Of a stretch of DNA of 15,435 bases, positions 13,678 to 15,435 are shown one piece after another. The stretch comes from Candidatus Limnocylindrales bacterium (GTDB taxonomy: Bacteria > Chloroflexota > Limnocylindria > Limnocylindrales > CSP1-4), in assembly GCA_030647575.1 (NCBI GenBank), contig JAUSJS010000141.1, positions 1 to 15,435 on the forward strand. Direction: 5' to 3'. The position numbers were made by a program, and so were the translations under genes. Position 1 is the stretch's first letter. Every line of letters starts with the position of its first letter. The notes beneath the pieces were generated by a model. The model saw only the letters and a program-made list of their open reading frames with translations. It was not told the origin of the DNA and did no database searches.

Positions 13678-13690
13678 TCTGAACCCTCCT
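13678..13690 (-). promoter_or_regulatory. Shine-Dalgarno site that supports the bicupin TTG start
   Basis: On the - strand AGGAGGGTTCAGA directly precedes TTG at 13677, with 7 bases between GGAGG and the start. No ATG or GTG lies at a comparable spacing, so the rare TTG start is well supported. Confidence 0.7.
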
Positions 13691-13723
13691 CGGCTCTCGG
13701 CGTCCGCCCGATGGCCGGAAATG

Positions 13724-13757
13724 TGGCGGCGGGGCCGGTGGCCCGACCCCGCCGCCA
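13724..13757 (-). terminator. Strong hairpin terminator downstream of the UbiD-family gene
   Basis: Arms TGGCGGCGGGG (13724-13734) and CCCCGCCGCCA (13747-13757) form a perfect 11-bp GC-rich stem around a 12-base loop. On the - strand it starts 12 bases after the UbiD-family stop (13770) and is followed by CATTTCC, a weak U-tract. It may be an intrinsic or partial terminator that separates the UbiD unit from the bicupin unit. An inner GGGCC/GGCCC hairpin overlaps and could compete. It is unusually stable either way; the poor U-tract leaves some doubt. Confidence 0.6.
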
Positions 13758-13769
13758 GCGTGACTTCGT

Positions 13770-15221
13770 TCAGCCCATCGACGTGATCGGATCGTTGACG
13801 AGCGACGCCCCGGGGGCGTAGTCGAGGACCACGCCGGACGGATTGACCCGCTCGACGACCTCCGGTGGGATCCGGCAGGCCGGCGGGAACGTGGCCGGCG
13901 GAGCCGGCTTCGTGCAGTCGAGAATCATCTTCGTCTCCATCGGCCCCTTCTCTTCGCGGTGGAAGCCGTAGGTCACCGGGTTGAGGTGGCCGCCGAGGAA
14001 GTTCGGCATGACGATCAGGTCGCGGTCACCCTGGAAGCGGGTCGTGAACGCCCACATCACCTGGTCGTTGTCGAAGACGTCGATGTCGTCGTCGACGATG
14101 AAGATGTGCTTGAGGATGGGATCGACCGCGAACGCCGCGCAGGCGGCGATCTTCGGCTCCCCCTCGACCTTCTTCTTCATGGCGATGAAGAGGGTGCTGC
14201 GGATTCCCATCAGCGGCAGGTTGACGGCTGTGACGGTCGGGATCGACTCGCGGACGCGCCGGTAGATGCCACCCATGCGCGGCAGGGCGCCGAGCACGAG
14301 GTGCTCGCGATGGGCGTTGAAGACGTCGACGTAGATCGGCTGCTTGCGCATGGTGATCGCCGTGATCTGGAGCCACGGCATTGGTCCAAGGCGCGTGTAG
14401 TAGAGCGGGTACTCGCCGAACGGACCCTCGTTCTGGACCTTCTCCGGGTCCGTGTCGACGAAGCCCTCGATGATGATCTCGGCGCGCGCCGGGACCTGCA
14501 GGTCGACGGTCTTGGCCTGGACCACCTCGAGCGACTCGCCGAGCAGCCCGCCCATGACCTCGAGCTCGCCGCCGATGCCCGGCAACTTCGAGACAGCGCC
14601 CATCAGCATCGCCGGGTGGTGGCCGATGACGAGGGCCACCTCCATCTTCTGGCCCAGTTCGCGGTAGGCGCGCAGGATGTACGAGGTGTGGTGGGCGGGG
14701 TTGGACATGAAGCCGACCTGCCTGGGCCCCTGGATCTGGTGGCGGAAGATGCCCGCGTTCTGGCGCCCGCTGTCCGGGTCTCGGGTGATCGCGGCGGCGG
14801 ACGTGATGTACGGCCCGGCGTCGAGCTCCTGGTGGACGAGGCTGGGAAGCTTCGTGACGTCGATCTGATCGCCGGTCAGGACGACCTCGTGGACGGGTGC
14901 CTGGTCCGACGAGACGAGCGTCGTCGGGATCGGCGAGCCTTCGCGCTTGCCGTACTCGGGCACCATGGCGTGGACGTCCGTGTTGATGCTCAGGGCCACT
15001 CGCTCGTAGGTGCCGTGGAGGTTGAGCAGGAGCGGGATCTTCGAGCCCTTGATGTTCTTGAACAGGACCGCCGGAAACCCCGGGTACTTGGGATCCTTCT
15101 CCATCTTGTGGACGATCGCCGCCGCTTCGAACTCGGGCTCGATTTCCTCCTCGACGATCTTCAGCTGGCCGGGATCATGCTTGATGAGTTGGTCGAGATA
15201 CGTTCGCAGGTCCTGCGCCAT
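13770..15221 (-). CDS. UbiD-family prenylated-FMN-dependent decarboxylase
   Basis: A 483-residue UbiD-family enzyme, which reversibly decarboxylates aromatic or alpha,beta-unsaturated acids using prenylated FMN. The catalytic Glu-Arg-Glu set is visible: Arg160 in NAGIFRHQI, then Glu265 and Glu270 in NEGPFGEYPLYY. PAHHTS near 175-180 and LGESLEVV near 228-235 fit the metal/prFMN-phosphate ligand regions. The C-terminal domain (VDDDIDVFDNDQVMWAF, then GDRDLIVMP) is intact and length is normal. The ATG at 15221 has GGAGGAG 7 bases upstream; the frame is open to 15308 but without such a site. The gene follows the transporter fragment by about 60 bp and ends at a strong hairpin. No UbiX-like prenyltransferase is in the window, so cofactor would come from elsewhere. 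The substrate is unknown; a ring acid is likely, given the bicupin and tautomerase neighbours. Confidence 0.93.
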   Translation of the reverse strand: MAQDLRTYLDQLIKHDPGQLKIVEEEIEPEFEAAAIVHKMEKDPKYPGFPAVLFKNIKGSKIPLLLNLHGTYERVALSINTDVHAMVPEYGKREGSPIPTTLVSSDQAPVHEVVLTGDQIDVTKLPSLVHQELDAGPYITSAAAITRDPDSGRQNAGIFRHQIQGPRQVGFMSNPAHHTSYILRAYRELGQKMEVALVIGHHPAMLMGAVSKLPGIGGELEVMGGLLGESLEVVQAKTVDLQVPARAEIIIEGFVDTDPEKVQNEGPFGEYPLYYTRLGPMPWLQITAITMRKQPIYVDVFNAHREHLVLGALPRMGGIYRRVRESIPTVTAVNLPLMGIRSTLFIAMKKKVEGEPKIAACAAFAVDPILKHIFIVDDDIDVFDNDQVMWAFTTRFQGDRDLIVMPNFLGGHLNPVTYGFHREEKGPMETKMILDCTKPAPPATFPPACRIPPEVVERVNPSGVVLDYAPGASLVNDPITSMG

Positions 15222-15282
15222 TCGCGTCTCCTCCGTGTCTATCCTGGGGTTGCCTTTGCCTGGTTGCGCTTGGTGAGGTCGG

Positions 15283-15435
15283 CTAGAGGGCCACGACGCC
15301 GGCCACAATGGCGACGGCGCCCAGGACGATCCGCCAGGTCAGGGTTTCCTTGCCCTTCAGCACAAGGAATGTGAACACGAGCGTGAACAATGGGGCGCTT
15401 GCCGTCACCGGGTAGACAACGCTGACGATGCCACC
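15283..15435 (-). CDS. C-terminal end of an EamA/DMT-family transporter (partial)
   Basis: The frame enters from the right edge and ends at TAG (15283-15285), giving 50 residues. They form two hydrophobic stretches: GIVSVVYPVTASAPLFTLVF...LVL, then KGKETLTWRIVLGA and VAIVAGVVAL. The 'P..A.AP.F' helix, 'KGKE.LT' loop and last 'VLGAV.I..GV..L' helix match the end of the second EamA repeat of drug/metabolite transporters in the inner membrane. It is about 60 bp upstream of the UbiD-family gene on the same strand, so it may move the substrate or product of this cluster. The N-terminal part lies outside the window. Confidence 0.8.
   Translation of the reverse strand, partial: GGIVSVVYPVTASAPLFTLVFTFLVLKGKETLTWRIVLGAVAIVAGVVAL

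Overview
The window is high-GC bacterial DNA with tightly packed genes, GTG and TTG starts, strong Shine-Dalgarno sites and long antisense open frames that are shadows. A luciferase-like flavin/F420-type oxidoreductase, an orotate phosphoribosyltransferase with a 'LDKYRFET' N-terminal motif, and acetone-carboxylase-like genes fit a soil or sediment Chloroflexota or Actinobacteriota. Phylum assignment is an inference. No rRNA, tRNA, CRISPR array, insertion sequence or transcription regulator is visible.

Layout. Positions 1-105 hold the 3' end of an unidentified + strand gene. On the - strand, 2437 to 122 is a three-gene unit: ABM-like small protein, LLM-class oxidoreductase, DUF262 protein. 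A 144-bp divergent intergenic region (2438-2581) separates it from a + strand pair at 2582-3949: a small coiled-coil protein and a divergent class 1 dihydroorotate-dehydrogenase-like flavoprotein. From 15435 down to 3988 everything is on the - strand: EamA-type transporter (partial), UbiD-family decarboxylase, a strong hairpin terminator, a gentisate-dioxygenase-like bicupin, a 4-oxalocrotonate-tautomerase-like enzyme, a DAO-family FAD oxidoreductase, and then a packed block of pyrE, a Cys-rich small protein, hyuA, hyuB fused to an acetone-carboxylase gamma-like zinc domain, a family III CoA-transferase, and a short citrate-synthase/citryl-CoA-lyase-like protein.

How they may work together (inference). 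The left - strand block looks catabolic. HyuA with the HyuB-AcxC fusion resembles an ATP-dependent acetone/acetophenone-type carboxylase more than a plain hydantoinase. The CoA-transferase could activate the resulting acid, and the citryl-CoA-lyase-like enzyme could cleave or rearrange the thioester. The lyase has lost the catalytic Asp of its family (NVD to NVT), so its chemistry is open. UbiD, bicupin and tautomerase form the kind of set used to decarboxylate, ring-cleave and isomerise aromatic or heteroaromatic acids. pyrE heading the carboxylase block, with a non-canonical PyrD-like enzyme nearby, raises the alternative that a pyrimidine- or hydantoin-like heterocycle is the substrate.
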